The translations under genes and the position numbers were made by a program. DNA of 64,000 nucleotides from Monarcha castaneiventris obscurior (taxonomy: Eukaryota > Chordata > Aves > Passeriformes > Monarchidae), in the NCBI GenBank assembly GCA_026261815.1, contig JAMPIT010000894.1, forward strand, positions 53,755,147-53,819,146, given 5' to 3'. Shown piece by piece: positions 1-13,800 of this stretch. The stretch's first letter is position 1; each line of letters begins with the position of its first letter. The notes beneath the pieces were generated by a model. It worked only from the letters and a program-made list of their open reading frames with translations, did no database searches and was not told the DNA's origin.

Positions 1-1704
1 AAGCTATTGACTTAAGATGAATAAATGTTTGACATACAACTTGTGGATTAATAGCTTGCTGTTACCTTCTAAACCATCTCTGGGCTTACTTTCTTAAAAA
101 ATTGTATTAACTAGGATGCCAAACACCTCATACCAGTGCTCTGGGTAGGGCAGAGCCAGGCCAGTCTCCAGTTCTGGCTCTAACCTCAGCCAGAATCTAA
201 CCTAGGATTACTGAACCCAAAAGCACAGCTGGCCATCCCCAAGGGAATGTGTAACAAAGTTCCCACCATGTCTGTGCTTCTGGGGCTGACAGGACAGGCA
301 GAGCAGGGACCACTCCTCTCCCCTGTATCAGGCTGACTCAAGAACTATCTCTGCTGAAACAGCAAAATCACACAGATGTGAAAGATGAATAAACAAGAGA
401 CTGAGATTCTGCTGCTGGAAATACTCCAGTGTCTCCTAAAACATTTATCATGTGCTAGGAATCTCGATGACTGAGAAGCCGTAAAAAAGGTCATGCTGAC
501 AGAGGCTGTGCACAGCAAGGCTCCCTCCATACTAACATCTGCACTCCTGGCAGAGCTGAGGGAAGATGAGGCTAATGTGAGGCTTCTTGGTATCACATGT
601 CATGGCAAAGGCCCTGATTGCAAGTCTTCCCTACAAGTCAGAGGTCTGGGTGTGCTCTTTGTTTTTGAAAACAATTTCGTAGCAACAACGAGTTCCCAAG
701 TTTCACTGAATTTTCCTTGGAGGTTTTGAGAGCCTTTTAAATCAAGACTCCAATAAATGTGGAAGCCCAAGGTGGAAAACAGAGTAAAATGCACCATCCT
801 TTATAGAGAGAAGCTGCTGAGGTTCCTTAATCCCTGGTGAAGTTGAGCAGACTTCATATGGATGAAAAGAAAAAGATCAGAGATAACGATGAAGATGACT
901 TATTAGGTCTCTTATTTCCTTCTAAGGCAAAAATAAAAAGGCACATGACTGACCTGAAAGATGATACTTTTAAATGAGGAAAAGTATGTCCTTTTGTACA
1001 AAAGATGTGCTCATTTTGTGGAATTGATGGCTGAGGGCACTGGCAGGACATCAGCCAGCAACAAAGATCATTAACAAAATAAGAACCAGATGTAAATCCA
1101 TGTAGTGAAATCATGACACTGATACAGACAGCTGGAAATAATATCTGAGAGGGGTAAACTTCCCTTGCTTAAGGAGTTTATATATCAGTGTTCTGAAGTA
1201 TTCCACTGCTGAATAAATAATTCCAGAAATACGAACACACAATGGCTATGAAGTGATGAATTATCAAGTGCTAATACACTTCAGGGGAGTAACTGCTATG
1301 TGGGCAAGGTTGGAGAGAAAGGACCCCACTGTTCCCTTTCTCTTCTGCCTTCTAGGCTTATGCTCCAAGGTAGCCTCACATTTTACTGGGACATGTGTGG
1401 GGAGGGGAAAACCTCACACTTGTTTCAAAGACACAGATGCAAGCTTAAAATAAAACCATCCCTCAGTGTTCATGCTGCAGATTATCTGAGCAGGGTAAAT
1501 CCCACCATGCCCACGTTGTGCTCAGCTAAACACACCTCTGTAATATCACAGATCCAATAGAGTGGGGTGGCAGCTTTATAAGCCAAGGGGACTGACTGTT
1601 TGGCTCATTTTCTGTTCTGCCAGCCCAAAATCCTTTGCAGTTTGGGATGGCCACTCTCTAGGAGGGCTAATGGAGGTGTCCTTAACTCAGCCTTTCCCTT
1701 CCAG
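1..1704 (+). other. Intron of CCDC9B, no recognised feature
   Basis: This stretch precedes the first visible CCDC9B exon and should be intronic. Reading frames here are short and on both strands, and none resembles a family exon. The coiled-coil exons of CCDC9B expected upstream are not here. Confidence 0.6.
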
Positions 1705-1854
1705 GGCAAGAGGATTGTCAGTGAGAAGCGCGCCGAGAGCTTCCCTGGCTCAGGCCGAGTGCCGGACCTGAGCGAGGAGGAGACGGATCACTTGGTGGCT
1801 TTCCGGCGGGGAAGGAGGATGCAGATTGCCATCACCATGGATAACAAGGAAAAG
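1705..1854 (+). CDS. CCDC9B: CCDC9B coding exon a (50 codons)
   Basis: The acceptor follows a pyrimidine-rich tract ending in CCAG, and the donor is AAG|GTTAGT. The exon is phase 0 on both sides. It begins GKRIVSEKRAES and ends with an RRGRRMQIAITMDNKEK segment, which is typical of the region just after the family's N-terminal coiled coil. Confidence 0.85.
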
Positions 1855-4800
1855 GTTAGTGCAATGCTAGTGACTAGCCTGTAACCTACCCATGGCATCC
1901 ACTTCTTCTGCTGGCATGAGGAAGGTCCAGCCACAGGATGTTGGGAGACGCTGTATGTTAAATAGTGTGCAGCTTATCTCCATATCCCTGCCTTCCATCC
2001 CTGTGAAGGAAGAAAGCCACAGTCTTTTCCCTCTCCTGTGATCCTAGCTAAAGCTAGAAGTCTCCTAAACACACTGGGTTCATAAACAGATGCTGCTTTG
2101 GGAGGATTGATGAAAGTGCTGCCAGATATGGGGCATGAATCTCATCCACTTCTTCTGCTGGCATGAGGAAGGCCCAGCCACAGGATGTTGGGAGACGCTG
2201 TATGTTAAATAGTGTGCAGCTTATCTCCATATCCCTGCCTTCCATCCCTGTGAAGGAAGAAAGCCACAATCTTTTCCCTCTCCTGTAATCCTAGCTAAAG
2301 CTAGAAGTCTCCTAAACACACTGGGTTCATAAACAGATGCTGCTTTGGGAGGATTGATGAAAGTGCTGCCAGATATGGGGCATGAATCTCACCTCCTCTC
2401 TGACCGGCTTCTTTTTGGAGCCATACAGCAGACTGGGACAGGAGCAGTGTCCTCCTGACTCCCTGCACGACTTAAATGTTAACAGAGCTGGGCAATATCT
2501 GCTTCTGAACCATGTTCTCCTGTGCCTGGCCATCACCTGCTGAGTGAGCTGACTGAGCTTTGTTAATCTTTGAAACATATTTCAAATACTTCTTTACAAA
2601 TACCTTCCTCTTTACACACACAGAGGCATGTGTTATTTTCTTCTTTGGGAGTTTTCACAGATAAGGAAGAATGCCTGCAGCAAACAGGGTCAGCAAAGAC
2701 TGTGTAGGAAAACAACACTTGGAGTGGCTACCAAACCCACCCAGGAATGCTGGGAGACATCTGCAGCCCCTCTCTGGGATAATGCCAACCATTTGCTGCT
2801 ACTACCCGTGCTCTTCTTCAGCTTTTCCTCCTCGCCAGGGCTTACCCAGGCTCCAAGAGCCCAGGTGCTCCTTTCTCGTGGCTGCCAAGCAGCATTTTGA
2901 ATGCCATAAACCTCAAATGAGCTGCCTGATTGAGCCACTGGTGACCTCAGAAGTCCCCATGACAGACATCACTGTTTCGGTCTAGGCATTGCCAACACTC
3001 CTGGATGTAATGGGAATGACCTGACTGTGCCTGTGCTGTTCCTGCCCTTGAGGTTGTCAAATGTACTTCTGTAATGTACAGGGCGAGTGTCTTCTGCTCT
3101 CTGCTGGGCTTGTTTAAACACCAGTCTCTGAGGTCATCAGGGTTAGGGCTGTACTAGGAGAGAGCACCAGGAGGAGTGCCTGGATGTTGGCTTTAGATCC
3201 TGTGCCCTCTTTTAAGTGTATGTACTGCCCTGGAAAAGGTCATCTCTCATCTGGTTTCATTATGGGATATGAAACTTGAGGCTGAGGATCCATATATGCG
3301 GTTTGGGCAATGCCTTGCTCATACTGGCCTCAAAGCATCTGGATTCAGAGAGTGTATGAGGGCAGGCCTGAGGCTGCAGTGGCTAAAGCCATAGAATCAT
3401 AGAAGCTTAAAATCCCAAACTGGTTCAGCCTTGTTCCCTGACAGCTCCATTTGCTGTTCCTGCATTAGGGGAAGCAGTGAATAGATCATTCCCTGGTCAC
3501 TTCCCAAAGCACAAATGATTTTATCGACCTGTTTCATGTCTCCCTTCAGCTATCTCACATAACTTAAGAGATTGCCCCTATTAGACTTGTGTGCTGAGGA
3601 CAGTTCTTTATTTCTGATCATTCTCATTGTCCCCATTTGTGCTTTTGTTATTTTTACCATATTATTTCAGTACAAGCAGACCAGAACTGCACATGGTATT
3701 CCAGCTGCGGGCTCTCCTGGATGCACTCAGTAACATAACAATGTTCTGGCTTGTTCTCTTTTCTTCTCCCAACAAGTTTGCATTTTCTTTGCTTTTTTTT
3801 TTCTATATAATTGAGCTAACATTTTCAGAGAATTAGTCACAGTAACACCAAAATTTCATTCCTGACTGTTAATCATGGGTCAGGACTCATTACTCGGTGT
3901 GTGTATACAAGAAGGGGCATTTTTCTCTGTATGAGTTATTTTGTATTACTGATATTGAATTTTGTCTGTAATTTTATGATGCAGGCATTCAATGTCAAGA
4001 GATCTTTCGCAGCTCTTTCCGGGCAAATTGCATTCTTTGCCCTGGATGATTTAGTATCATCAGCAAACTGTCATCCCTCTCTTCAGCTCCTTTTCCAGAC
4101 CATTTATGAGCATGTTGAGCAGCACATGTTCCAGTGGCACACTCCTGCTAATCTTCTGCCATGGAAACCATTTTCTTGCCACTTTTTCTTTTCTATCCTT
4201 TAGTCAGTTGTTAAAAGAGAAGCTTCATTTTAATCCCCAAATCGATCAGCTGCTGGAGAGCCTGGTGGGGTGTCAGTGGTGTTGACTGGGTAGCTGTCCA
4301 TTAGGACCTGAGCTGGGACCCCTGATTCAAGGATTAACTTTCAGTTTCTCATTAACTCCAGCATGGTTCATCCTTTGGGCCTTTTTTACCTTGTGTCCCA
4401 ACTGGTTCCCTGCTCTTTTGGGGTTCTCACAAAGGCCTAGGAGAAAGAATCACATCCATCACTCCCCCTCCAGTGGCCTGGCCACTGTCAAATTTGCTTC
4501 CTCCTCTGTGCACTTGTCAAATTTATCCTATTAAAGTATTTGATGGGTGTCCTTGTTACCACACATTTTCTCTATTCATGATGAAATTCAATAAAGAAAA
4601 AAAACCCAGACAAACCAAACAAAAAAAACCAAAGAAGAAAAAGACTCTCATTCTTAGTGTCTGTGATGCTTCTGGCTAACCCCCTGCTCTCAGTCCCAGA
4701 CTGCAGCACAGCTGGGGCAGGAGCTGCCAAAGAGAAAATGCAAGGGAAAGAAGTTGCTCTCATGATCTCCTTTCCTGAGACATCCCCGGTGCCAGAAGTA

Positions 4801-7800
4801 GAAAGACTCTTTCACTCTCTGTTAGCCCAGAGGGCTGAAGGGACCAAATTATCCTGTCTCCTTGCAGAGCCCATCACTCTACTGGTGCAGCTTCACGACC
4901 TCCAGTGCTGCTGCTGGCTTGGAGGTGCCACATCTGGGACCCACCTCTGCCTGGCTGCCCCTAAACCTGCCTCAGGGCTCTCCTGCATGCAGGGATGGAG
5001 ACAGTCCTTCATTTTCAGCCCTAAAAAGCCACTCCATGCTTTGGCAGTGTTTCAGGCTCATTAGTACATTAGAGCTGGGAGCTAGCAGCCCAGGACCAGT
5101 GGAGCACAATGGTTAATTAACAGGTTACAAATCATCTTTTAAATGGGCAGTTGATAGAGCTTCAGGGCTTTTAAATTGCCCTTTTATTAACAGAGTTTCC
5201 CAGGATGGTGTATCAGAAATGACTGTAATCAAGAGACACAAAAGCGGCTTTCAGGGACTTGGTGCATGCAGAGGAGAGGAATCAAACCTGTAGCAGGAGA
5301 AACACTTGCTTTTACATTGCAGATGGGAGGGGAAAAAAGGCAGAGAGGGTGGCTGAAAAGTCTTTAGCTCCCTTCAGGCAGTACAATTAAGGAGGCAGAT
5401 TTTTCAAAAGAGTTATAAAAAAAAAATCCTCTCATGTACTAGTTTCAAAAATCCTGCCCAGTGGGGAATCTGAGCACTAGAAAAACAGCTTTAAGCTCCT
5501 ACAAAAATCTCCTCGTGCAGAAGAAATGCCAGTTGTGGTGCTGACACGTGCCTGGAGAAGTGGGTACCAAAAGGTTTGTTTAACTCATCTGATAGTCCTT
5601 ATTTTTCAAAAAAGGAAGCATTGAACTAGCCCAGAGATGTGGAGGCTTGTCAAAGCTTCTGGAGAACTGCTAGTACAAACCAGCAGTGGCTGGATAATGG
5701 CATCAGTACTGTCACCACTGCACGGTGACATTTGCTGGGAATATGTCAGGAAGTCAGAAAGACCCAGTGGCAGAAGGCATTTGGGATCCCAGGGCTGGTT
5801 CGAAGCAGGCTCTGCCCCACCCTGGGCTGTTCTGGACTGAGAAACTGAGAAATCTTGGCAAAAACCTCAGGATAAACAATCATAATCTTCCTTGACTGCT
5901 TCAGGCTTTTGTGTCCTCCTCCTGCTCTGCAGGAACAGTTACACTAGGGATGATAATGTCCTTGTCATTTTTCTTAATTTTGGGGGACAGAGAGGAAGAA
6001 GGAAAAGAAAAACATGTTTTGCTCCCTCTTGGCCTGGATGTCTGGTAACGGGAACAGCAGCTCTGGGGCAGCAGGACAGCAGGAATTCTGCTCCTGAGCC
6101 AGTGCAAGAGCCAAGCTGACTGTTCTCTGCACAATTCAGACCTGCTGTCCTGGTACAAAAGAACTGCATTTTTGTGGTCTTCTCCATTTTCCACAGTGCC
6201 TTCTGAGAAGCAAAAATAGAAGCAGACTAAGGCAAAAGGCAGCTGGCTTGGAGTGATGGTGTAGAAGGATGGGGGATTGTGCAGTGTCCCTGTGACCCAA
6301 GTTTGTGGTGGGCACTGATGAGAGAGCATTCCAAATGGGACAGCCACTGGGATGCAGGGCTCTGGGAGAGCAAAGTTTCCAAATTTCTGTTGTTTAATCT
6401 CTCTATAAATGCTCAGTTTGCAACTGCAGAGACTCATTCAGTCTCTCACTACAGGGTTCTTCAAAAAAGGGCTGCCAGAGCAGGTGACTTTGAGTCCAGA
6501 GGGAGCATTTTTGGTTATATAAGTTTTCACAGCAACATTTTGAAATAAATCCCCAGTGTCATCTTTCACCATATCCCCTTTTGCAACAGGCAGGATACGG
6601 TGAGGGACAGCTTCTCTGAGTACAGACCCCTCTGCATTTTTCCCAAATTTTTGCTGAGAAATCCCAGGACAATATAGCTAACATTTTCCTTGTTATTTCC
6701 AAGGATCTCTTTGAACAAACCTCCATCTGTACTGGAGCTACCAGTCAGACCAGAAGCTTTCATGCACCAAGTGCAATGACAGTCCATGAACAGTATGGCC
6801 ACACTTCCCACCTGCCTCAGACTTAGCATGTGTGGGCAATCCTCCAAAAAATGTGTCCCCAGCTCATTCCCTGTGTGACTCCATGAGGTCCATCCAGCGA
6901 GAGTTGCCTTAGGAGACTGGGTAGAGCTGCAGGTATCAAGACTGATATCCTGAGTTTCCCTGTAAAACTAAAGCTGTGTCTGGTGAATACATGGAATAAA
7001 AGTCCTGTTTCCAGCCTGGGCTGGACCTCGCCACGCTGCCGCTTTCTGGAAGGGCTGAGCTGGCAGTTCGTGCTGCCACGTTCCTCTTTGTGTTTCAGTT
7101 CTGCTTGGCACTGCAAAATGGCAGCAGGACAAGCTCAGCCCCCCACATCTCCGGCCCTGTAGCTGTCCAGCCAGGCAGGAAGCCTTTCCTAAAAGATCTT
7201 TATGCTCTGCAGTCTGTTTTGTTAAGACCCACTGCCATCCCATCCTGGCCTCTGACATGGCTCTGTCTCTATTATTCATCCCGTGTGGGGACAGAGAACC
7301 CCTGGCTTGGCCACCAGTTTGGTGTCTGTAGCTCACTGAGAAACAGGTGCTGATTGTCACCTCCTGCCAGGCAGGGGAATATCAACACCAGAGCAGAGCT
7401 TGCCAATCTGGTGGCAGCATTGGTAAACCCCATGGGAGCAGGGATGGACCCTGGTAGAAGGATGCCATGTTTGTCAGGGATTAAAATCACTCCTAGTGTG
7501 ACCATGCTGGGTTGTAGCTGCACCTCAGATAGGCTCCCAGATCTTGTACAGTGGAATCCTAAGATGGCCCAGATCTGGAAAGGCACCTGAAACTTGGTCT
7601 GCCTTGGAAAGAAACAGGACCATGCAGGACACCACTCTGCTTCCAGCCTGGGAGAAGGAGGGACCTGTGGGAATGCTTTTCTCATACACCCCTTGCTTTC
7701 TGACTTCTTTTTTTTCTACATGTGTTTGATTTGGGGCCCCAGAAGGAATCCTTCCTCTTTTGCTGATCTTTTCTGAGCAGTTCTTGTATGCCCTGATCTG

Positions 7801-10800
7801 CATAGGTTCAGGCACTGATTCCCCTGCCAGGAATCCTTGTTTAATCCTTGAAATGATTCCTGTGTTCATTCTCTTGCAGGCAGAAGAGCGGAGAACAGCA
7901 GAGAAGAGGAGATCAGACAGTGACAGAGGCCCAGAAAGTGAGCACAGCCGGAAGGTGAGTGGGGCCCAGGTCCCTTTGTGGGGACCCTTGTCTTGGAAGA
8001 GGAAACCAGTAGAATGTGCCTCCCCATCATAGTCTTAAAGGAAGATGATCTTTGAGGTCTCTTTGGACCCAAACCATCCTCTCATTCTGGAAGCAGCGTT
8101 GTGATCTGACGTGGCTCCCACTGTTCATCCCTCTCATCATCCAAAGCTTTGCTGAGCAGCTGACGCACCTGCAACAAGCAGCATTGGAAAGGTGACAGGG
8201 ACCTGCCTCCACACCTCATCGTGGCTGCTCAAGCCCTTCACACAGCCATAGGGATGTTAGGAAGGGTAACATGCTCACCCCTGTGGCAGCACAGCCTTGG
8301 CTGGTTCCTCTCCCAAAACCATTTCCTTGTGGATTGAAAAGCTCAGGCCGTATTAGCTACAGCTCCTCACTTCAGCAGGAGCTGAGTAGGATGGAGGTAA
8401 ATTAAAGCACAGGCCTTCCCACTGACTGTTTAATGCAAAGCCTGGAGACATGCTGGCTCCCTCGAGCCTGCAGATGCTTTAATTAATGGAGCACAAATAG
8501 AATAACCCCACCTCAGTGTGATTCATTAGGAGGACACAGATGGGCTCTTAGACACTAATTCCAGCTGAGCCCCCCAGAGCAGGAAGGGGGAGCACGATAG
8601 CCTGTGGTCCAGCTAACCACAGCTACGCTGTAATTGAGGTGAGGGTCTGGCTCCTCCTGCTCCATGGGCCCCCAGCCACTTCTGCCTCTCCCCCCAAGAG
8701 AGCACAGGCATCAGCCTCGGTCCTTCCCTTGCTTTTGGCTTTATGGATGCATCAGGATCCATCCTGGCGGGACCCACTGTGCCTTACCATGGGGCTGGAA
8801 GCAGAGGGGAGCACTCCCAGGCTGTGCCCCAGCTGAGGGACAGTGCCTTTCTGTGGACCTCACCTCTCTCTCCTTGGGGACACGGTGTCAGGTCCCCAGC
8901 TCCTGCCAGCTGAAGAATGGAGGAGCAATTGGTGCCACCCCAGCTCCGGCCCACGCAGATGGGTCACCTTGGTAACAGGGCTTTCAGTCCCTCCTTCCTG
9001 CTGCTTCTCTTACCCGCAGTGCAAGGCTGAGGAGTTAATTCCTCTTTGGGGAAGGTGTGAGGGTGGCTGGCGTGGAAGGACACGTGTCTGAGGTGATGAA
9101 TTACCTGCTGGTAATTAGCACCCCAGGACTCGGCTCTGCACTAAGCTATTCCCTACACACTGTTGCTTGACAACACACCACAGCCTGCTGGCTCCTGCTT
9201 CCACCTCATCCATTAACCTGACAGCTGGGCTACTTCCCCCTACATGCTCCATCAGCTCTGAACTGTCTTTCCATTAAGCTTTAAATTTTTGAGCAATGTC
9301 AGCCCTTAACCAGTCTGTCAGGAGGAGTGATAAACCAAGAGTCTGACAGCAGTGAAGGTAAAGAGCCCCTTTGCTCTGGGAATGCTGCTCTTGGGCACAG
9401 GGTTGACCCCAGCTCTGTGACTGGGGACTCCCATGGATGCCTGGTGGTCAGAGAAGGCTGGCTTCGCTCCCTGCCTTCTCACTGTGAAGGATTTCACAGG
9501 CATAACTTTGATTTAAGTATCGCAAAGTCTTCAGGTTGGGGGACTCATCATTCAAACCCTGCTGAGAGATGTTGCAAGCACTCCAGGAACTGACTCTATG
9601 CCATAAGTAAACCTTAGCAAAGGTTCCTGCCTCAGTTTCCCCCTCTGTAGAGCCAAACAGCTCCAGTGTATTTAGGCTCTGGGTAAAGCAGAGTCCTGGT
9701 GTGCGCACATCACTTCAGAGAAAGGAGCTGCCCTTGTCCCAAGTTGTTTTCAAATATTGCTGAGCATTTGTGGTGCTGACAGTGTAAAGTACCCTGAATG
9801 CAGCTGTTTCAGACAGTTTTATTAACCAGAAGCTCTTTTCTCTCCACCAGGATGGTGGGAAGCCAGTCCAGAAGAGCCCCGGAGACCTGAGTTTCCCCAT
9901 GACTGGCCGGGAGCGCTCGGAGTACATCCGCTGGAAGAGGGAACGAGACCAGATCGACCTGGAGCGCCTGGCACGTCACAAGAATGCCAAGGGCGAGTGG
10001 CGACGGGCTTGGGATGTGGAGAAGTCAGAGCACATGTAGGTCCTTCCCTGTCCCAGGGTGCTTTGCCTGCAGCAGGCCTAAAGCCAGTGGTGGGATCTTG
10101 TGCAGATACTTATCAATCCCATGCTGTCATGTGCCTGGCCAAATCCACACTGCTGTCTCTTCCTCCCCTGACCATGCCCTTAGGTGGGATCTGGTATCAG
10201 AGTGATTGTCATGTTTTCTTCCTGATATGAGCTCTCCTGAGAGGGGATACCATGTGCTGACAAAGACTGCCTGCTTTGGTCCAGCAGGGATATGGACTGT
10301 GGGAGGGAGGGGGCCATGAACCAAGGCTCAGTCTGCATCTGGAGGATCCTCTCCATTTCCACATGAACAAATCCAATGGCAGGAGGGTACAGGTGCTCTT
10401 CCAGAAGCATAGATGGACAAACTTGCATTGCTAGTCCAAGGTTCTTTCACTGGCCCCACTCGTTTGTCCTTTTCAAACACAGGACAGCCCAACATGCCTA
10501 AATCCACCCCACCCTGTGGGGTGCCCTGTTTGTTCACTGCGGGGCAAGGGGGTCACTCCAAAAGGTCACCTGTGTCATATGGGGACAATGCTGGGAACAG
10601 CAATGTGGGACAGCTGGGAATGGAGCCGTACACGTCCCTGCCCTAATCACTGTCCCTCTGACTGTGCTGGTTCAGCTGAGTCACACCAGCTAGAGAGCTT
10701 TGGAGGATAACTTGGCATCTGCAGCAGGATAAGCTTCTAGTAGGGGTACAAAGGTTTGGTGATAGAACAGTTTGTACAGGATAGGTAGGTGGGACAATCT

Positions 10801-13800
10801 TTTGGCTGAGGAATGGGACCAAACACATCAATTTTCAGTCACTGAGATCCCAATAATTAGGGGTGAATTGACTTAAGTGGGTGCTGAGTGTTGATGGCAA
10901 GACAGCCCTGAGCCCTACTGTTTTTCCAAAAATCCATTTTTAAGAGAAAAGCCATAATATAAAACAAGCAGGACTAGAAACCAACCAAATGAGTCTGGTT
11001 TGAGATGGCAATTCCTGAAGCTATTTCAGATTGTGTTTGGAAGTTTGGGAAGCTGAATTTGAGTGTAGTACAGCTACACTACATCTCTAGGATGTTCATA
11101 GAATTTAATATATACATATTGGTACTGTTGTAAAGGTTTTAGAGGTTCTTCTTTGGGGAAGAACTGCCTCACAGCCTCAGTTAGCACATGCAGCTTCAGC
11201 TGCTGCTGAGAAACCTGCACAGGTTTGCCTGTGGGCAGGTGCAGAAGGGCCAAAGGCTGGAGCTTGCGTCGTGCCGAGGGCTCCTGCCCACGCTTTGCAC
11301 ACTGGAGGAGGATGGTCAGGTCTGACAATGCCTGTTTTTAACCTGCAGGTTTGAAGAGGACTTTGTTAAGGATGGGGAGCCAGCCTTGGATAATCCCAGC
11401 AATAAGAAAGGTTGGCAAGGGACACCTAGACTCTGTCCTGACGCTAGTGAACGCTGATCGTGCGCATCCCAGTGCCGCAGCAGCTGCCGTGGCTGTCAGC
11501 TGTGAAGCTCTGCTTTCCTGGGCAAACGCCTCTGAGCTGGGGGCTCAGCCCTCCCTGCTGGGCAGAGGGCTCAGGGGATGGGATTTGAGCAGCTGGGTGC
11601 TAGAGCTTTGGATCTTCCCAGGGAGAGCAGTGGCTTCTGTAACCTGGTACAACACAGTGTGGAGGCTCAGCCCTGCCTCCTTTCCCACACATGGGTTTAA
11701 GAGGCAATCCTATTCCAGAGCACATCATCTCTGATCCCTGTGGCACATGCTGGCTTCTTTACTAGCATAAGTCCATCCTGACTCCTGTTTCTCAGGAGAT
11801 GGACTGGCAAAACAAAACTTTCCCTCATGACACCCTATTTGAACATTAGGCTTTTTGCTGCCTGTCCATTACAGACCCTCACTCACTTTGGTGCATCCTT
11901 TCTTGTGTCCTTGCAGGGGGAAGGAATGCAAGGAAATTCCAGCACAGGTCCTTTCCTACCGACGGGAGAGGTGAGTAAACCACAGGATTGTGTTGTGTCA
12001 CCCCACTAAATGCCAGCACCTCTGATATCCCTCAGGGAGAGGGTTCTTTCCAGACACTTGCAGATTTGGAGAGCCTTTTGGAACATACCACATGGCTGCT
12101 TTCATAGCTGTGTGCAGAGGAGAAGTCTTCCAAGAACAGCTCAAGTGAGACTGTATCCAAGGAATAAGATTTAAAGTTAGAATTGGAATTTGGAATTAAA
12201 AAAACCACACAAGAAACACCCTAAATTCTTGATTTATCTTTATTATTTTAGAAAATACACGTGCAGTATGCACGCAGCTTCAGAGGCTTCTCACCTCAGA
12301 GGGCCTTTCCAAGTGTACAAGAGTGTTGGCCTGTTCAGTGGTCCATCAGCTGTTTCTGCCTGCTTTTGCATGGCATTTCCAACCTGTTTTCTAGGTGGAG
12401 GACATCATGGAGTGAATGTGAGCGACCCTGGTCCGAAAGCAGTGCCTGCTGTGAGCAGCCGAGCCAAGGGGAAGGACAGACTGACAGGCAGAGCCAGAAG
12501 GTGAGGAGCTGGCAGCACTGCCATGGTGTGCACGTCCACGTCTCCCTCCCTGCCTAATTATGAAGAGGCAACCTGTGCTAGGGCTTCATCGCCCTCACAG
12601 GGAAGCATATCCCACCTAACACTGCCCTCTGTCAGTAGGAAGCCATTGGCCCTGGCCCTGTCACTCCAGGTCCTTGTAAATAGTCTCTCCAGAATTCCAA
12701 CCTACTTCAAAGTAATTTTACCCTTCAGTTTCTGCCTGTGTGTCTGCTGTCGTGGAGACCTGGGACACTTGGGCACTGTCAGGCAAGCAGGACCAGACTG
12801 TGGCAGGCATCAGCACAAGCAAACTGTATCTTCTTAGTCTGACTCAAACTGTCTGTTCTGGCAATTGGAATTTATGTGTTCATCACAATTAGAATTACAA
12901 CAACCAGTTCCTTAAGATTTACTGGTCTCAAATGAGTGTCTCTGGATGGCCCTGGACAAGGGGCTCAGACAAGGAATACATGGCCCTGGTAGGAATCCCT
13001 ATCCCTATCCAGGTGTCAGGCAGGGACACTGGCTTTGTAAGAACTTCAAGGCCTAAATTCTGATTACTTTTTCTTGACAGATGGGATGCAAAAGAAGGCG
13101 AGGACATGTCTCTTCTGAAGGATGACCTCGATGGCCAGGTGAGTTCCTGAGTTGCAGGCTGGCAGCTGAGTTTTCTAAACACATGCACTACCAGGAAAAT
13201 TGGAATCTCTAATCCATTCCAGAGCTGGGAGACCTCTGTTTTTGGGTGACTGTACCCATCACTAACACTCCTCACATGGCCTGGTGTGACAGCAGCTTCA
13301 CTGCTTACACTGACCCTCTGTCAGCACAACTACCCCACCTATTCTGGCCCCTGAACACTTCTCCACCTACATCCTCCTACATCCTTTTTCCTCAAGTTTT
13401 CAGAACCATCACAGACAATAAATACAATATACTGATATTTTAATATGCTGAACTTAATATGTCCTTTGTTTCTCAGAGGAGCCTTGGTATGGACAGGCGG
13501 AAGAGCAGAGGTGACGAGGGGGTGGAAGAGAACAGCACAGCTGAGCTGGAGGAAAAGGGGAAACAGCCCAGTCCTCAGGATCACGGGGCCTCCTCGCAGC
13601 GGCTGCGAGGCGGGAAGGTCCAGCCTGCCCACAATGGGCAGAAGGAGGAGCAGAGGGCAGCGAGGGGCTGCAGCACAGAGGTGTCTGTGGCCAGCGCCGG
13701 GGACTCAGAGCCAGGGCCCAAGCCAAGCGAGGAAAGCGTTGGGGAAGATGCCAATGGGAAGCCTGGCACTGCTGACATCTCCCAGGAGAAGGAGAGCACT

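Larger units (their letters stand above)
1855..7879 (+). other. Large CCDC9B intron
   Basis: A 6-kb intron between exons a and b. It contains the 247-bp tandem duplication (1897-2390), an old minus-strand CR1 (3390-4240) and an A-rich stretch around 4590-4645. I see no convincing exon in the rest. The 178-codon minus-strand frame at 5901-6437 has no protein-like features. Confidence 0.6.
11971..13476 (+). other. Three short CCDC9B introns
   Basis: The introns 11971-12394, 12501-13080 and 13139-13476 separate exons e to h. They have standard GT and AG ends and pyrimidine-rich 3' ends. I see no other feature in them. Confidence 0.6.

Noticed and set aside
5901..6437. 178-codon minus-strand frame in a CCDC9B intron
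   Set aside because: The composition and lack of any family resemblance look like random intron translation.
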